Shown here in pieces: positions 1 to 9,505 of a stretch of 64,000 nucleotides of DNA (its first letter is position 1; every line of letters begins with the position of its first letter). The notes beneath the pieces are model-generated. The model saw nothing but the letters and a program-made list of their open reading frames with translations, ran no database searches and was not told the DNA's origin. The DNA is from Tepidibacillus fermentans. GTDB taxonomy: Bacteria; Bacillota; Bacilli; Tepidibacillales; Tepidibacillaceae. The DNA lies in contig NZ_SMAB01000010.1 of assembly GCF_004342885.1 (NCBI RefSeq), positions 1 to 64,000 of the forward strand. Reading direction: 5' to 3'. A program made the translations under genes and the position numbers.

Positions 1-16
1 TGCTTACGCTTAGTGT

Positions 17-70
17 CCTCCTCATCCAGACAACAGAAATTCCGTTATCTGGATGAAGAGGTTATTTTTT
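17..70 (+). terminator. hairpin with T-run, possible terminator of an upstream gene
   Basis: Arms 17-34 and 44-61 pair with two mismatches on the plus strand and are followed by a T-rich run. On the minus strand the same mismatches become G-U pairs, so the RNA hairpin is better paired there but lacks a T-run. The gene it would serve lies outside the window. Confidence 0.4.
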
Positions 71-111
71 CTCCCACAATAATTTTACTCATACCCATTT
101 CTCCTTTAGAA

Positions 112-152
112 AAGGTATGTATATTCTAACGCGCTCCGTTGTCCGTATATTT
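112..152. repeat. fragment of the dispersed intergenic repeat
   Basis: It contains the core GCGCTCCGTTGTCCG preceded by a GTATATTCTAAC arm, nearly identical to the left half of the full copies at 14594, 19593 and 24617. The right half is missing, so this is a truncated copy. No ORF is present. Confidence 0.6.
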
Positions 153-153
153 T

Positions 154-188
154 AAAAAATCCCTTTAGCACCTGCTAAAGGGATTTTA
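154..188 (-). terminator. terminator of the YhcN/YlaJ-like lipoprotein gene
   Basis: A 12-bp perfect stem (159-170 with 173-184, ATCCCTTTAGCA and its complement) has a two-base loop and a T-run on the minus strand, 8 bases after the lipoprotein stop. T-rich flanks on both sides make it potentially bidirectional. Confidence 0.8.
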
Positions 189-196
189 TATTGACG

Positions 197-796
197 TTAG
201 CGTGTATAGGTTCGAAAACGAGTGTTAAAATCACGCATATCCGTTTGGAAACGATCGATTGGAGTTCCATTACGAATTCCATCGCCGATATTACGCAATC
301 TTCCTAAAAGGTCAGCATCAGAGGTAATATACACATTATAATGAGGCGCAGCTTTTTTCACTGCATGATATACATTTCGTTCCACTGCATCCGATTGAGG
401 ACCGGTTTGGATACGATCATTTAGATTAATTCCTACATAAACATTTCCACCTGCGATGACAACCGTTGCATCGTGAACTCCATTTACACGAGCAGCAATA
501 TCTGCCAATCGATCAGCTTCTGCATTCACATTATTACGGAATCTGTTGTCGTAGTTGGCATAGGGTGTGGCTCCATTATAAGGAGTTACTCGGTTATAGT
601 TCGGCGCGTAATTTGGTGCGCCATAATATGGGGCCCCCTCATTATAAGTACCATAATTTCTGGTTCCATCATAATTGTAAGGGCGAACATTACGATCGTT
701 ATAACTTTGAGTCAATGGCTTATTTGTATTACATCCAACTAATCCTAATACTAATAGAGTTGCGATTACAAATAAGAAAATTTTGCGTGTTTGCAA
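197..796 (-). CDS. YhcN/YlaJ-family sporulation lipoprotein
   Basis: Predicted lipoprotein with a hydrophobic signal segment ending in the lipobox LVGC, followed by a linker rich in Tyr, Asn, Gly and Pro (TPYNGATPYANY) and a C-terminal YhcN/YlaJ-type domain of about 110 residues (ADRLADIAARVNGV, VVIAGGNVYVG). Relatives in Bacillus are spore-associated lipoproteins made under sporulation sigma factors; their biochemical role is not known. The AGGAGG sequence overlaps a GTG at 805 but sits 8 bases before an in-frame TTG at 796, so the TTG is the better start (199 residues). It is a single-gene unit with its own terminator. Family assignment is by overall resemblance. Confidence 0.75.
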   Translation of the reverse strand: MQTRKIFLFVIATLLVLGLVGCNTNKPLTQSYNDRNVRPYNYDGTRNYGTYNEGAPYYGAPNYAPNYNRVTPYNGATPYANYDNRFRNNVNAEADRLADIAARVNGVHDATVVIAGGNVYVGINLNDRIQTGPQSDAVERNVYHAVKKAAPHYNVYITSDADLLGRLRNIGDGIRNGTPIDRFQTDMRDFNTRFRTYTR

Positions 797-853
797 ATCA
801 TTCACCTCCTAAGGGTTAGATTGCCCTAAAAGAGGTGAAATCATTTTATTATT

Positions 854-1435
854 TTATTCCTTACCCGGAACTTCATGGCAATGTCGGCAACGCGCTTCAT
901 ATCTTTCAGAGGCTCCCACCATAATCACTGGATCATGATAATGAGCAGGCTTACCATCGATGAGACGTTGAGTACGTGTAGCTGGATTTCCACATTTTAC
1001 ACAGATGGCTTGCAGTTTTGTGACAAGCTCAGCTTTCGCTAATAATAACGGTGATGGGCCAAACGGTTCTCCGCGAAAATCTAAGTCTAAACCTGCACAA
1101 ATGACACGGATTCCACGGTTTGCTAACTCTTCACAAACCTGTACAATTCCCATATCAAAAAACTGAACTTCATCAATGGCAACAACATCTGTATCGTCTT
1201 TTACCTTCTTCAAGATCTCGGATGAATAATGAATCGGTTCTGCTTCTTCTTGATTGCCATTATGAGATACCACTGCTACTTCACTATAGCGATTGTCAAT
1301 CATTGGTTTAAAAACTTGCACTTTTTGTTTGGCGTATTTCGCCCGTTTAATTCGGCGAATCAATTCCTCGCTTTTCCCTGAAAACATACTGCCACAAATA
1401 TATTCAATCCATCCTTCCCTTTTATAAAAAAACAT
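854..1435 (-). CDS. tdk: thymidine kinase
   Basis: ATP-dependent salvage kinase converting thymidine to dTMP. The 193-residue length is normal for the type II (tetrameric, zinc-containing) family. The P-loop [11 protein letters not shown] is near residue 16, the DEVQFF metal/ATP motif near 89, and the two zinc-binding Cys pairs are CVKCG near 145 and CRHCH near 183. The start has a GAGGAG ribosome site. It is the last gene of the rho-rpmE-tdk run, the order seen in B. subtilis. Confidence 0.95.
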   Translation of the reverse strand: MFFYKREGWIEYICGSMFSGKSEELIRRIKRAKYAKQKVQVFKPMIDNRYSEVAVVSHNGNQEEAEPIHYSSEILKKVKDDTDVVAIDEVQFFDMGIVQVCEELANRGIRVICAGLDLDFRGEPFGPSPLLLAKAELVTKLQAICVKCGNPATRTQRLIDGKPAHYHDPVIMVGASERYEARCRHCHEVPGKE

Positions 1436-1493
1436 TATGAAATCTTCTCCTCAACCATTCATTTCTTATTTATCTCTCTTACAAAACCTGAAA

Positions 1494-1577
1494 TGGCTTA
1501 TATGTTCTAAAGCTGTTTCGTTATCGCTCAAAAGAAATACAAGGACAACGGTGCGCGATGGAATATACAAACCTATT
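1494..1577. repeat. diverged copy of the dispersed intergenic repeat
   Basis: It ends in TGGAATATACAAACCTA, the same 17-base right end as the copy at 14594, and contains GGACAACGGTGCGC, the core in inverted orientation. The left arm is diverged. It lies between tdk and the rpmE terminator. Confidence 0.6.
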
Positions 1578-1588
1578 TTAAGACAAGA

Positions 1589-1623
1589 GTAAAACAGGCA
1601 AGCACGTTGGCTCGCCTGTTATT
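1589..1623 (-). terminator. terminator after rpmE
   Basis: The stem AACAGGC/GCCTGTT (1593-1599 with 1614-1620) has an inner AGC/GCT pairing and is followed by T-rich sequence on the minus strand, directly after the rpmE stop. It probably separates most rpmE transcription from tdk. Confidence 0.7.
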
Positions 1624-1630
1624 TTTAACA

Positions 1631-1840
1631 TTATTTCATATTGTATTTTCTCTTAAATTTATCTACACGGCCACCTGCATCCACAAATTTTTGTTTGCCT
1701 GTGAAGAATGGATGGCACTCAGAACAAATCTCTACACGGAGATTCTCTTTTACTGAACCTGTTTCAAAGGTATTGCCACATGCACAAGTTACAGTTGTAA
1801 TTTTGTAATTTGGATGAATTCCTGCTTTCATTTTGTTCAC
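1631..1840 (-). CDS. rpmE: 50S ribosomal protein L31 (zinc form)
   Basis: Structural protein of the large ribosomal subunit, 69 residues. It is the C+ (zinc-binding) paralogue: the Cys residues in TCACGNTF and CSECHPF match the four-ligand zinc site, and the [17 protein letters not shown] segment is typical of L31. Loss of zinc normally leads to replacement by a Cys-lacking paralogue in Bacillus; no such paralogue is in this window. It follows rho in the conserved order. Confidence 0.96.
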   Translation of the reverse strand: MNKMKAGIHPNYKITTVTCACGNTFETGSVKENLRVEICSECHPFFTGKQKFVDAGGRVDKFKRKYNMK

Positions 1841-1999
1841 CTCTTTCTGCCCTGATTCATTTTCGAAACAGAGTTATCACACATGAAACGATTATAGCAT
1901 AGAAAAAATATCAGTTGCAAGGAGTTTCGTAAATAGTAAAAAGATCCAATCTATTTTCCTGAATATTTATTATCCAACTTTTCTTCATTCACGAATTGA

Positions 2000-3259
2000 T
2001 TAATTTTTAAGCCCTTTCTGGGGATCAATAATTGAAATAAGTTCTGCATTATTTTTTGTATTCTTTAATTTTTTTAAGAAGATCTCGATAAAATCAGGAT
2101 TATCACTCATTGTTTTGCGAATCAGCCATAGTTTATCTAATTCTTCCTTCGTGAGAAGCAATTCCTCTCTTCTTGTACCAGAACGTTTGATATCGATGGC
2201 TGGGAAGATTCTCCGTTCTGCTAATTTGCGGTCAAGGTGCAATTCCATATTTCCTGTACCTTTAAATTCCTCGTAAATGACATCATCCATACGCGAACCA
2301 GTCTCAATTAATGCAGTTGCTAAAATCGTCAGACTACCCCCTTCTTCGATGTTCCTTGCCGCTCCAAAGAAACGCTTAGGACGATGAAAGGCTGCAGGAT
2401 CAATACCACCAGAAAGCGTTCTTCCACTTGGCGGAATCACAAGGTTGTATGCTCTGGCTAAGCGGGTGATACTATCCAATAAAATAACCACATCTTTTTT
2501 GGCTTCAACCAGTCTTTGTGCTCGCTCTAATACTAATTCCGCCACTTTCACATGATTTTCTGGCAGTTCATCAAATGTAGAACTAATCACTTCACCTTTT
2601 ACCGACCGTTGCATATCGGTCACTTCTTCTGGCCGTTCATCAATTAACAGAATCATTAAATGAATTTCCGGGAAGTTCGTACTAATAGCATTAGCAATTT
2701 CTTTTAAGAGAAGGGTTTTACCAGCTTTTGGGGGTGCTACAATCAAGCCTCGTTGTCCTAAGCCGATTGGAGCGATTAAATCAATAATTCGTGTCGAAAG
2801 GTTATCGGGTGAGGTTTCGAGTACCAATTTTTCTTGAGGAAAAATTGGTGTTAGTGCTGGGAAATGTAACCTCTCCGCCGCTATTTCTGGATCTTGTCCA
2901 TTTACAGCTTCGATATGTAACAAACCAAAATATCGTTCATTTTCTTTTGGTGGTCTTGCTTTTCCGGAAACAAGATCCCCAGTTCTTAAATCAAATTTTC
3001 GAATCTGGGAAGCGGAAATATAGATATCTTCATCACTTGGAAGATAATTGATCGGCCGAAGAAATCCATATCCGTCTGGAAGAATCTCTAATACTCCTTC
3101 CATAAACATAAGCCCTGCTTTTTCTGCTTGCGCCTTTAAAATAGAGAAGATTAACTCCTGTTTTTTCATTTTTCCGTAATAGGGTATCTGAAATTCCTTC
3201 GCAAGTTTATATAGTTCTGTCAATTTCATCGTTTCTAATGTCGCTAAATTTAAATCCAA
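2000..3259 (-). CDS. rho: transcription termination factor Rho
   Basis: Hexameric RNA-dependent ATPase that terminates transcription. The 419-residue protein has an N-terminal Rho_N helical segment (residues 1-45), a cold-shock-like RNA-binding domain ([14 protein letters not shown] near 55-68), the Walker A motif APPKAGKT at 175-182, and Walker B with DERPEEV near 207. Length is normal for Gram-positive Rho without the Asn-rich insertion. It lies between glpX and rpmE. Confidence 0.97.
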   Translation of the reverse strand: MDLNLATLETMKLTELYKLAKEFQIPYYGKMKKQELIFSILKAQAEKAGLMFMEGVLEILPDGYGFLRPINYLPSDEDIYISASQIRKFDLRTGDLVSGKARPPKENERYFGLLHIEAVNGQDPEIAAERLHFPALTPIFPQEKLVLETSPDNLSTRIIDLIAPIGLGQRGLIVAPPKAGKTLLLKEIANAISTNFPEIHLMILLIDERPEEVTDMQRSVKGEVISSTFDELPENHVKVAELVLERAQRLVEAKKDVVILLDSITRLARAYNLVIPPSGRTLSGGIDPAAFHRPKRFFGAARNIEEGGSLTILATALIETGSRMDDVIYEEFKGTGNMELHLDRKLAERRIFPAIDIKRSGTRREELLLTKEELDKLWLIRKTMSDNPDFIEIFLKKLKNTKNNAELISIIDPQKGLKN

Positions 3260-3344
3260 TACTTGACACCTACTTTATGAACTTTCATTTTTAATTTTTA
3301 ATAAGAACATTTTATCAGTTTCGACTTCGTTTATCGATCTTATA

Positions 3345-4313
3345 CTATTGATTTTCTGCAAGAAAGTCTGGTTTCTTTTCTAAACGGTGGGTTCCTTTAA
3401 TAATTCGTACCGTTCCAGTTTTCGCCCGCATAACAATCGATTCGGTCGTTACTACCGAACCATGAAATCTTACACCTTTTAGTAATTCTCCATCGGTTAC
3501 TCCTGTAGCTGCGAAAATCGCATCATCCCCTTTTACTAAATCATCCATTTTTAAGACGCGACCTGGCTCGATTCCCATTTTGCGACAACGTTCTGCTTCT
3601 TCTTCATTTTGCGGAAGCAGGATTCCTTGAATCTCTCCACCTAAACATTTTAATGCGACAGCAGCTAAAACACCTTCTGGTGCCCCACCAATACCGAATA
3701 AAATATCTACACCAGTGTCCTCAAAAGCGGTATTGATCGCTGCTGCCACATCACCATCACTGATTAGCTTAATCCGTGCCCCAGCTTCTCGTATTTCCTG
3801 AATAATTTCTTGATGTCGTTCCCGATCTAAGACGATCGCTGTAACTTCTCTGATGTCCTTATTTAGTTCCTTTGCGACAATCTCTAAGTTCTTACGAACA
3901 CTATAATTAATATCAATTTTGCCAGCTACTTTTGGACCTACAGCAATCTTTTTCATGTACATATCTGGAGCATGCAACAAGTTGCCTTTATCTGCAATTG
4001 CTACAACAGCAAGAGCATTCCATAATCCTTTTGCTACAATATTTGTACCTTCAATCGGGTCTACAGCTACATCTACTTCCGGACCATATCCTGTTCCTAG
4101 TTGCTCGCCAATATAAAGCATTGGTGCTTCGTCCATTTCACCTTCGCCAATAACGACGGTTCCCCTCATCGGTACAGTATCAAAAACTCTACGCATAGCA
4201 CTTGTTCCTGCTTCGTCAACTTCATTCTTCAAACCTTTTCCTAACCATCTTGCAGCCGCTTGAGCGGCAGCCTCAGTTACTCGAACCAGTTCTAATGTTA
4301 AACTTCTTTCCAT
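3345..4313 (-). CDS. glpX: class II fructose-1,6-bisphosphatase
   Basis: Hydrolyses fructose 1,6-bisphosphate to fructose 6-phosphate in gluconeogenesis. The 322-residue protein shows the GlpX metal and substrate motifs: [11 protein letters not shown] near 56, DPIEGTN near 85, and [12 protein letters not shown] near 207. It is distinct from the B. subtilis fbp (class III) type. The start follows a GGAGAAGG site. Together with the nearby aldolase and transaldolase it makes this a sugar-phosphate cluster. Confidence 0.95.
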   Translation of the reverse strand: MERSLTLELVRVTEAAAQAAARWLGKGLKNEVDEAGTSAMRRVFDTVPMRGTVVIGEGEMDEAPMLYIGEQLGTGYGPEVDVAVDPIEGTNIVAKGLWNALAVVAIADKGNLLHAPDMYMKKIAVGPKVAGKIDINYSVRKNLEIVAKELNKDIREVTAIVLDRERHQEIIQEIREAGARIKLISDGDVAAAINTAFEDTGVDILFGIGGAPEGVLAAVALKCLGGEIQGILLPQNEEEAERCRKMGIEPGRVLKMDDLVKGDDAIFAATGVTDGELLKGVRFHGSVVTTESIVMRAKTGTVRIIKGTHRLEKKPDFLAENQ

Positions 4314-4337
4314 TGCTTTCCTTCTCCCCCAAGACTT

Positions 4338-5000
4338 TTAATAAGATTTTATTTCATTCTTTTTACTTGATGGATGTATTACGACGCCGTAATAAAGTAA
4401 TAAAATTCCCAGTAATTCACTTAGTGGTAACCAGGTTGTTAAACCCATTGTCGCTAACTTACCCCCCAGGCTCATGACAATGGCTCCTGCAGCAATATAG
4501 AGGTTTCCTTTAAATCTTGTTTTCCACCAAGAAATAAGTGCACCTAAAATAAGTACGATCCCACCGATACCTGATAATGGAAAACTAAACCTACGAATAT
4601 AGTCAGGCATTCCTTCTCCACCAATGGCGATTGTTTGTCCTAATATTTTCTCATCAGGTATTACTGGGATAAGCAGAACGAACATCCAAATCGATAGAAC
4701 TACAGTATATAGTAGAAAAAGATGTGCAATCCAACGATTTTTTCGTAAAAGTAAATAAAGTGTACCTGCTGCCATAACAGGAACTAACGTAATAGCAGGA
4801 AAATAGTAGAGCTTATAGATAAAATGATTGAAGCCTTTCCACTCTGAATAGAATTCACCAAATGCCGCTAGTGTAAACATTGAAAGAGATAGAGAATAAA
4901 GTAACTGATGGATTTTCTTCCGTTCAATATACTGCTTAACTAAAGACCATGTTAAAAGAAAACTTATTATTGACGCTATTAAAGGTATAATCCAGGCCAA
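4338..5000 (-). CDS. unrecognised seven-helix membrane protein
   Basis: A 220-residue protein with about seven hydrophobic segments, short polar loops and a basic C-terminus ([10 protein letters not shown]). The ORF starts inside the 3' end of murA (22-base overlap) and stops 24 bases before glpX, so it is probably translated as part of that operon. I do not recognise the family. Seven-helix topology is compatible with a sensor or transporter-like protein, but no functional motif is evident. Confidence 0.7.
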   Translation of the reverse strand: MAWIIPLIASIISFLLTWSLVKQYIERKKIHQLLYSLSLSMFTLAAFGEFYSEWKGFNHFIYKLYYFPAITLVPVMAAGTLYLLLRKNRWIAHLFLLYTVVLSIWMFVLLIPVIPDEKILGQTIAIGGEGMPDYIRRFSFPLSGIGGIVLILGALISWWKTRFKGNLYIAAGAIVMSLGGKLATMGLTTWLPLSELLGILLLYYGVVIHPSSKKNEIKSY

Positions 5001-6268
5001 TCCCCTTCATCCTCTCCATCATTCATTCGCCAAATCGTGGCTCCTAAGGAATGAAGTTTTTTCTCTAAGTTTTCATATCCTCGATCGATATGATGTACAT
5101 CACTGATTTGAGTAATCCCTTCTGCCATCAAGCCAGCAACTACCAAAGCAGCACCCGCCCTTAGATCGGTTGCTTTCACTTTTGCACCTTGCAATTGGGT
5201 TATTCCTTCAATTACTGCAGATCTTCCTTCTACCTTCATATTGGCACCCATTCTTCGTAGCTCATCAATATGACGAAAGCGGGAAGTATAAATATTATCG
5301 GTAACAATACTCGTACCTTTCGCTTTCGTTAGGAGGGCACTAAATGGCTGTTGCAAATCCGTTGGGAATCCCGGATAAGGGAGAGTTTTGATATCAACTG
5401 TTTTGTATTCAGATTGCCCTACAACACGAATGGAATCGTCGCTTTCTTCAACAATTGCCCCCATTTCCCGTAGCTTGGCAGAGACAGATTCTAAATGTTT
5501 GGGTATGACATTTAACAAGGTAATATCCCCTTCTGTAGCTGCAGCGATGATCATATAGGTTCCTGCTTCAATTCGATCAGGAATGATCGAATGTTTGCAA
5601 CCTGTGAGTTTGTCAACACCTTGAATCCGAATAATATCTGTCCCAACTCCAGTAATTCGAGCACCCATCGAATTCAAAATCGTTGCTACATCAACAATTT
5701 CTGGTTCTTTTGCCGCATTCTCAATGATGGTAATCCCTTTTGCCTTTGATGCCGCTAACATGATATTAATCGTAGCTCCGACACTTACAACATCTAAAAA
5801 AATTCTAGTTCCAACTAATTGGTCTGCCTTTAGATGCATTTTCCCTGAATCATTAGTTACATTTGCGCCTAGACTTTCAAACCCTTTGATATGTTGATCG
5901 ATCGGTCTTGGACCAATATTACATCCTCCAGGTAATCCGACTATGGCTTCTCCAAACTTCCCAAGCAATGCTCCCATAAGATAGTAAGAAGCGCGAAGTT
6001 CTTTCACTTTCCCGTTTGGCATGGGTTTATTTATCATATTCGAGGGATCAATCCACATGGTATCCCCATGATAATCTACTTTAGCGCCTAAATCTTGCAG
6101 GATCTCAACAAGGATCCGCACATCGCGAATATCTGGAAGGTTTTCAATTTTCATCGGAGAGTCCGCTAAAATGGCGGCAGGTATAAGTGCAACAGCAGAG
6201 TTTTTTGCTCCACTAATCGCTACTGTTCCTGTTAATCGTTCTCCTCCTTTTATCATTAAAGTTTCCAA
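4979..6268 (-). CDS. murA: UDP-N-acetylglucosamine 1-carboxyvinyltransferase
   Basis: Catalyses the first committed step of peptidoglycan precursor synthesis, transferring enolpyruvate from PEP to UDP-GlcNAc. The 429-residue protein has the [14 protein letters not shown] entry motif and the loop [12 protein letters not shown] near 115; the usual catalytic Cys of MurA corresponds to the Cys in GGCNIG. Start is TTG at 6268, with AGGAGG 7 bases upstream. By position it matches the second MurA (MurAB/MurZ) of B. subtilis; a second paralogue may exist elsewhere. Confidence 0.95.
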   Translation of the reverse strand: METLMIKGGERLTGTVAISGAKNSAVALIPAAILADSPMKIENLPDIRDVRILVEILQDLGAKVDYHGDTMWIDPSNMINKPMPNGKVKELRASYYLMGALLGKFGEAIVGLPGGCNIGPRPIDQHIKGFESLGANVTNDSGKMHLKADQLVGTRIFLDVVSVGATINIMLAASKAKGITIIENAAKEPEIVDVATILNSMGARITGVGTDIIRIQGVDKLTGCKHSIIPDRIEAGTYMIIAAATEGDITLLNVIPKHLESVSAKLREMGAIVEESDDSIRVVGQSEYKTVDIKTLPYPGFPTDLQQPFSALLTKAKGTSIVTDNIYTSRFRHIDELRRMGANMKVEGRSAVIEGITQLQGAKVKATDLRAGAALVVAGLMAEGITQISDVHHIDRGYENLEKKLHSLGATIWRMNDGEDEGDWPGLYL

Positions 6269-6309
6269 GCGAGCCCCTCCTTGTTCACTTTATTTGTGTC
6301 TTGTCACAA

Positions 6310-6341
6310 GTAAAGCACTTTCCATCGGAAAGTGCTTTAAC
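6310..6341 (-). terminator. hairpin between transaldolase and murA
   Basis: A perfect 12-bp stem AAAGCACTTTCC (6312-6323 with 6327-6338) with a three-base loop lies right after the transaldolase stop. The T-run is short, so it may be a partial terminator or RNA-stability hairpin. Confidence 0.6.
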
Positions 6342-6346
6342 ATGTA

Positions 6347-6991
6347 TCACGCTTGGGATTTATTCCAATCGGCCAGGAATTTCTCAATACCGATATCTGT
6401 AAGAGGATGTTTCGTCATTTGTTCAAGCACTTTATAAGGAATTGTGGCAATATCTGAACCTGCTTTTGCTGACTCTAGGACATGCATTGGATGACGAATA
6501 CTTGCTGCGATGATTTCGGTCGAGATACCATGGATGTCAAAAATTTCACGAATATCACGAATTAATGTCAACCCATCAAAGCTGATATCATCAAGTCGAC
6601 CAACAAAAGGGGATACATAGGTAGCACCTGCGCGAGCTGCCATCAGTGCTTGGTTTGCAGAAAAGATCAGGGTAACATTTGTTTTAATTCCTTTTTTAGA
6701 GAATGCATGAACTGCTTTTAAACCCTCGATCGTCATTGGAACTTTAATCACAATATTGTCGGAAAGAGCAGCATACTTTTCTCCTTCAGCAACCATCTCA
6801 TTTGCCTCTAAGCTGATCACTTCCGCGCTAATTGGACCATTAACAATACTGGTAATCTCTTGAATCACATCAAGCAGATCTCTTCCTTCCTTCGCAATTA
6901 AGGAAGGATTGGTAGTCACTCCAGAAAGAATACCCCACTCACTTGCCTTACGAATTTCTTCGACATTTGCTGTATCGATAAATAGTTTCAT
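6347..6991 (-). CDS. transaldolase / fructose-6-phosphate aldolase family protein
   Basis: Class I aldolase of the small transaldolase family, about 214 residues. The Schiff-base Lys is in the VIKVPMT segment near residue 86, and the [10 protein letters not shown] and GVTTNPSLI motifs near the N-terminus are diagnostic. In Bacillus the orthologue (ywjH/tal) is annotated as transaldolase; true activity could be transaldolase or fructose-6-phosphate aldolase. The ATG at 6991 has AGGGTG 6 bases upstream and is preferred to the GTG at 7000. It follows fba by about 20 bases. Confidence 0.93.
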   Translation of the reverse strand: MKLFIDTANVEEIRKASEWGILSGVTTNPSLIAKEGRDLLDVIQEITSIVNGPISAEVISLEANEMVAEGEKYAALSDNIVIKVPMTIEGLKAVHAFSKKGIKTNVTLIFSANQALMAARAGATYVSPFVGRLDDISFDGLTLIRDIREIFDIHGISTEIIAASIRHPMHVLESAKAGSDIATIPYKVLEQMTKHPLTDIGIEKFLADWNKSQA

Positions 6992-7012
6992 TTCTTTCAC
7001 CCTTTAATTATT

Positions 7013-7867
7013 TTAAGCTTTTTGATTACTACCAAACAGACGAATTTTGCCTCGAACTACTTCTTTCATCGCTTCACGACCTGGTCCAAGATATTTGCGA
7101 GGGTCATATACTTTCGCATCTTTGGCAAAGATTTCGCGAAGGGTATTGGTTAAGGCTACTTGGTTTTCCGTATTGACGTTAATTTTACCAATTCCAGCCG
7201 CTATTGCTTTTTCAATTTCATCATCAGGAATACCAGATCCACCATGGAGAACAAGTGGTATATCAATTTCTTTACTTACCGCTTCGATAATATCATGACG
7301 GAGTTTTGGTATACCTTTGTAAAGTCCATGGGCACTACCAACTGCAATCGCTAAGGCATCAACACCTGTTAATTTATAAAATTCAATTGCTTCTTTTGGA
7401 TCAGCTAGACGTGCATTCGCTTCATCTACAGAAAGATCATCTTCAGTACCACCAATCGTACCTAATTCCCCTTCAACAGAAACGCCCATTGCATGAGCAG
7501 CTTCGACCACTTTTTTCGTAATCTCTACGTTTTTCTCAAATGGATGATGGGAACCATCAATCATTACCGATGAAAATCCTGCACGGATGAATTTCATCGC
7601 GACTTCAAAACTACTACCGTGATCTAAATGAAGGGCTACAGGAACCGTTGCTTTTTCAGCAGCCACTTTTGCCATTGCAACAGCATATTCTAACCCCATA
7701 TATTTTGCTGCTCCTTCACTAACTCCGAGAATGACAGGAGATTGTTCCTCTTGAGCAGCCTCAATAATCGCTTGGGTAAACTCAAGGTTATTCATATTAA
7801 ATTGGCCAACTGCATATTTACCTGCTTTTGCAGCTTTTAACATTTCAGTCATTGAGACTAAAGGCAT
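7013..7867 (-). CDS. fba: class II fructose-1,6-bisphosphate aldolase
   Basis: Zinc-dependent aldolase of glycolysis and gluconeogenesis, 284 residues. Metal ligands and active-site motifs are visible: HLDHG near 80, GGTEDD near 140, SAHGLYKG near 178 and [10 protein letters not shown] near 205. The frame is open 40 codons further upstream, but that extension contains the likely promoter -10 element, has no family resemblance, and an AAAGGAG site precedes the ATG at 7867. Confidence 0.95.
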   Translation of the reverse strand: MPLVSMTEMLKAAKAGKYAVGQFNMNNLEFTQAIIEAAQEEQSPVILGVSEGAAKYMGLEYAVAMAKVAAEKATVPVALHLDHGSSFEVAMKFIRAGFSSVMIDGSHHPFEKNVEITKKVVEAAHAMGVSVEGELGTIGGTEDDLSVDEANARLADPKEAIEFYKLTGVDALAIAVGSAHGLYKGIPKLRHDIIEAVSKEIDIPLVLHGGSGIPDDEIEKAIAAGIGKINVNTENQVALTNTLREIFAKDAKVYDPRKYLGPGREAMKEVVRGKIRLFGSNQKA

Positions 7868-7958
7868 GATTCGTTCTCCTTTCCATCTATGTAACATTGG
7901 GAATACTAAAAGGTAGTTTTTGTTATATCTCAAAAAAGAATACCAAATCCAATGATTA

Positions 7959-7967
7959 ATTATATCA
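7959..7967 (-). promoter_or_regulatory. extended -10 element, probable fba promoter
   Basis: The minus strand reads TG-A-TATAAT, an extended -10 element of a sigma-A promoter, about 90 bases upstream of the fba start. No good -35 hexamer is visible, which is common for extended -10 promoters. Confidence 0.45.
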
Positions 7968-8109
7968 TAGTGGTCTATGAAATACATCAGAACAAAGTTT
8001 CTGAAAGACTTTGGTTCAAGTCAAAGACCATAGGGCCAAAAGTCAGATTCGATGAAATTGGCATAAGTAGAGTATTAATGTAAAGTGCTAATTTCTAGCT
8101 TTTTCGAAA

Positions 8110-8487
8110 TTACGGTGTGATTTGATGGGCTGCCAATTGTTCTCTAACAAGTGAACGAAGTTGATCAATATCAAATGGCTTGGTAATATGTGTAATCGCC
8201 CCCAGTTTTGTCGCTTCATTGATCATATCTAACTCTCCATAGGCGGTCATCATAATCACTTTAATATCATGATTCATTTTCTTGATTCGTTTTAAAATTT
8301 CTAACCCGTCCATTCCAGGTATTTTCATATCTAATAAAACAATATCAGGAGACACTTGTTGGACGATTTGAAGTGCTTCCTTTCCATTTGCCGCTTGGTA
8401 AGTTTGATAACCTTCTTTCCCAAAAACTTCAAACAAAAGAACTCGTATTCCAAATTGATCGTCGACAATTAACACCTTTTGTTTCAA
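8110..8487 (-). CDS. spo0F: sporulation phosphorelay response regulator Spo0F
   Basis: Single-domain receiver of the phosphorelay that passes phosphate from sensor kinases to Spo0B. The 125-residue protein keeps the acidic pocket (VDDQFGIR), the phospho-acceptor Asp in [11 protein letters not shown] near residue 54, Thr in MMTAYGELD near 82, and Lys in HITKPFD near 104, all very close to B. subtilis Spo0F. Start is TTG behind a GGGGGG site. It marks the organism as an endospore former. Confidence 0.95.
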   Translation of the reverse strand: MKQKVLIVDDQFGIRVLLFEVFGKEGYQTYQAANGKEALQIVQQVSPDIVLLDMKIPGMDGLEILKRIKKMNHDIKVIMMTAYGELDMINEATKLGAITHITKPFDIDQLRSLVREQLAAHQITP

Positions 8488-8645
8488 ACAATCCCCCCCA
8501 GTTTCCTCCTGATTTTATTAGCAAAGTAGGAATCCGTAATCATTCATTAATTGTATATATTTCTGTCTTTTTTTTCCTTTCTCCTTCTTTTTGTCAAAAT
8601 TTTTTATAAATTAGCAATAAATTTCGTTGACTTACTTCCTTATAA

Positions 8646-8748
8646 AAATAGGTATTAACGCTGCTCCTAACCTTACGGCTTTCCATAAATAAACAGCAAG
8701 CGGGAAAGCTCACTCGCAAAAGTCACAACTTATAGAACATACAAACCC
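8646..8748. repeat. copy of the dispersed intergenic repeat (long subtype)
   Basis: It shares AAATAAACAG..GGAAA.CTC.CTCGC..AAAGTC and the CTTATAGAA.CATACAAACC right end with the copy at 46965. It occupies the otherwise empty 322-base gap between the ABC transporter genes and spo0F; the rest of that gap is AT-rich and shows no gene. Confidence 0.6.
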
Positions 8749-8809
8749 CAAAATAAGTCAAGAAAAAGAAAAATGTCAATGTAAAGGGTACTGGAATTAG
8801 ATAACTAGA

Positions 8810-9505
8810 TTAATAAGCACCAACACTTACTCTTTCATTAATTCTCCCATCTTTTATTTCTATAATGCGATCCGCTTTTTCCGCGATCATATTGTCATGC
8901 GTGATAACAATAAAGGTGGTTTTAAATGTTTGGTTAATCTCTCGCATTAATTGATAGATATTCTCTGTAGACTCTGAATCCAAATTTCCTGTTGGCTCAT
9001 CTGCAAGGATAATCTTCGGGCTATTCATCATCGCTCTGGCAATTGCCGTTCTTTGTTGTTGACCACCTGATATCTCTGTTGCTAGATTATTTTTTACGTT
9101 GGACAGATCTACGAGATCTAGTAATTCATTTGCTCTTTTTATTATATCTTTCGAAACTTTTCCTGACTTAATTTGATAAGGCAGTAAAACATTTTCTAGC
9201 ACCGTAAACTCTGGAAGAAGATAATGAAACTGAAAAATAAAACCGATAGTTTCATTCCTTAATTTCGCGAGTTCATTACTGTTCATTGTATCGGTTCTCT
9301 TCCCATCTATGTACACTTCTCCACTAGTTGGTTGATCTAATGTACCCATAATATTGAGAAGTGTACTCTTTCCACTTCCGGAAGCGCCAATGATGGAATT
9401 AAAAGTTCCTTCTTCAAAAGTTAAATTGATATCATGCAATACTTGCGTTTTAATCGTGGTTCCATAGACTTTATTAATATGTTTTAGTTGGATGATATCA
9501 GCCAT
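8810..9505 (-). CDS. ABC transporter ATP-binding protein (MacB/LolD type)
   Basis: Nucleotide-binding subunit, 231 residues: Walker A GASGSGKST near 41, Q-loop FQFHYLLPE near 91, signature SGGQQQR near 144, Walker B ILADEPTG near 164 and the H-loop VITHD. The sequence belongs to the MacB/LolD/FtsE group, which works with FtsX-like permeases in lipoprotein release, peptide efflux or mechanotransmission. It overlaps the upstream permease gene by 8 bases, so the pair is co-translated. Substrate unknown. Confidence 0.9.
   Translation of the reverse strand: MADIIQLKHINKVYGTTIKTQVLHDINLTFEEGTFNSIIGASGSGKSTLLNIMGTLDQPTSGEVYIDGKRTDTMNSNELAKLRNETIGFIFQFHYLLPEFTVLENVLLPYQIKSGKVSKDIIKRANELLDLVDLSNVKNNLATEISGGQQQRTAIARAMMNSPKIILADEPTGNLDSESTENIYQLMREINQTFKTTFIVITHDNMIAEKADRIIEIKDGRINERVSVGAY

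Noticed and set aside
7868-7987. N-terminal extension of fructose-bisphosphate aldolase
   Set aside because: The extension covers a probable -10 element, has no family resemblance, and the ATG at 7867 has a strong ribosome site.
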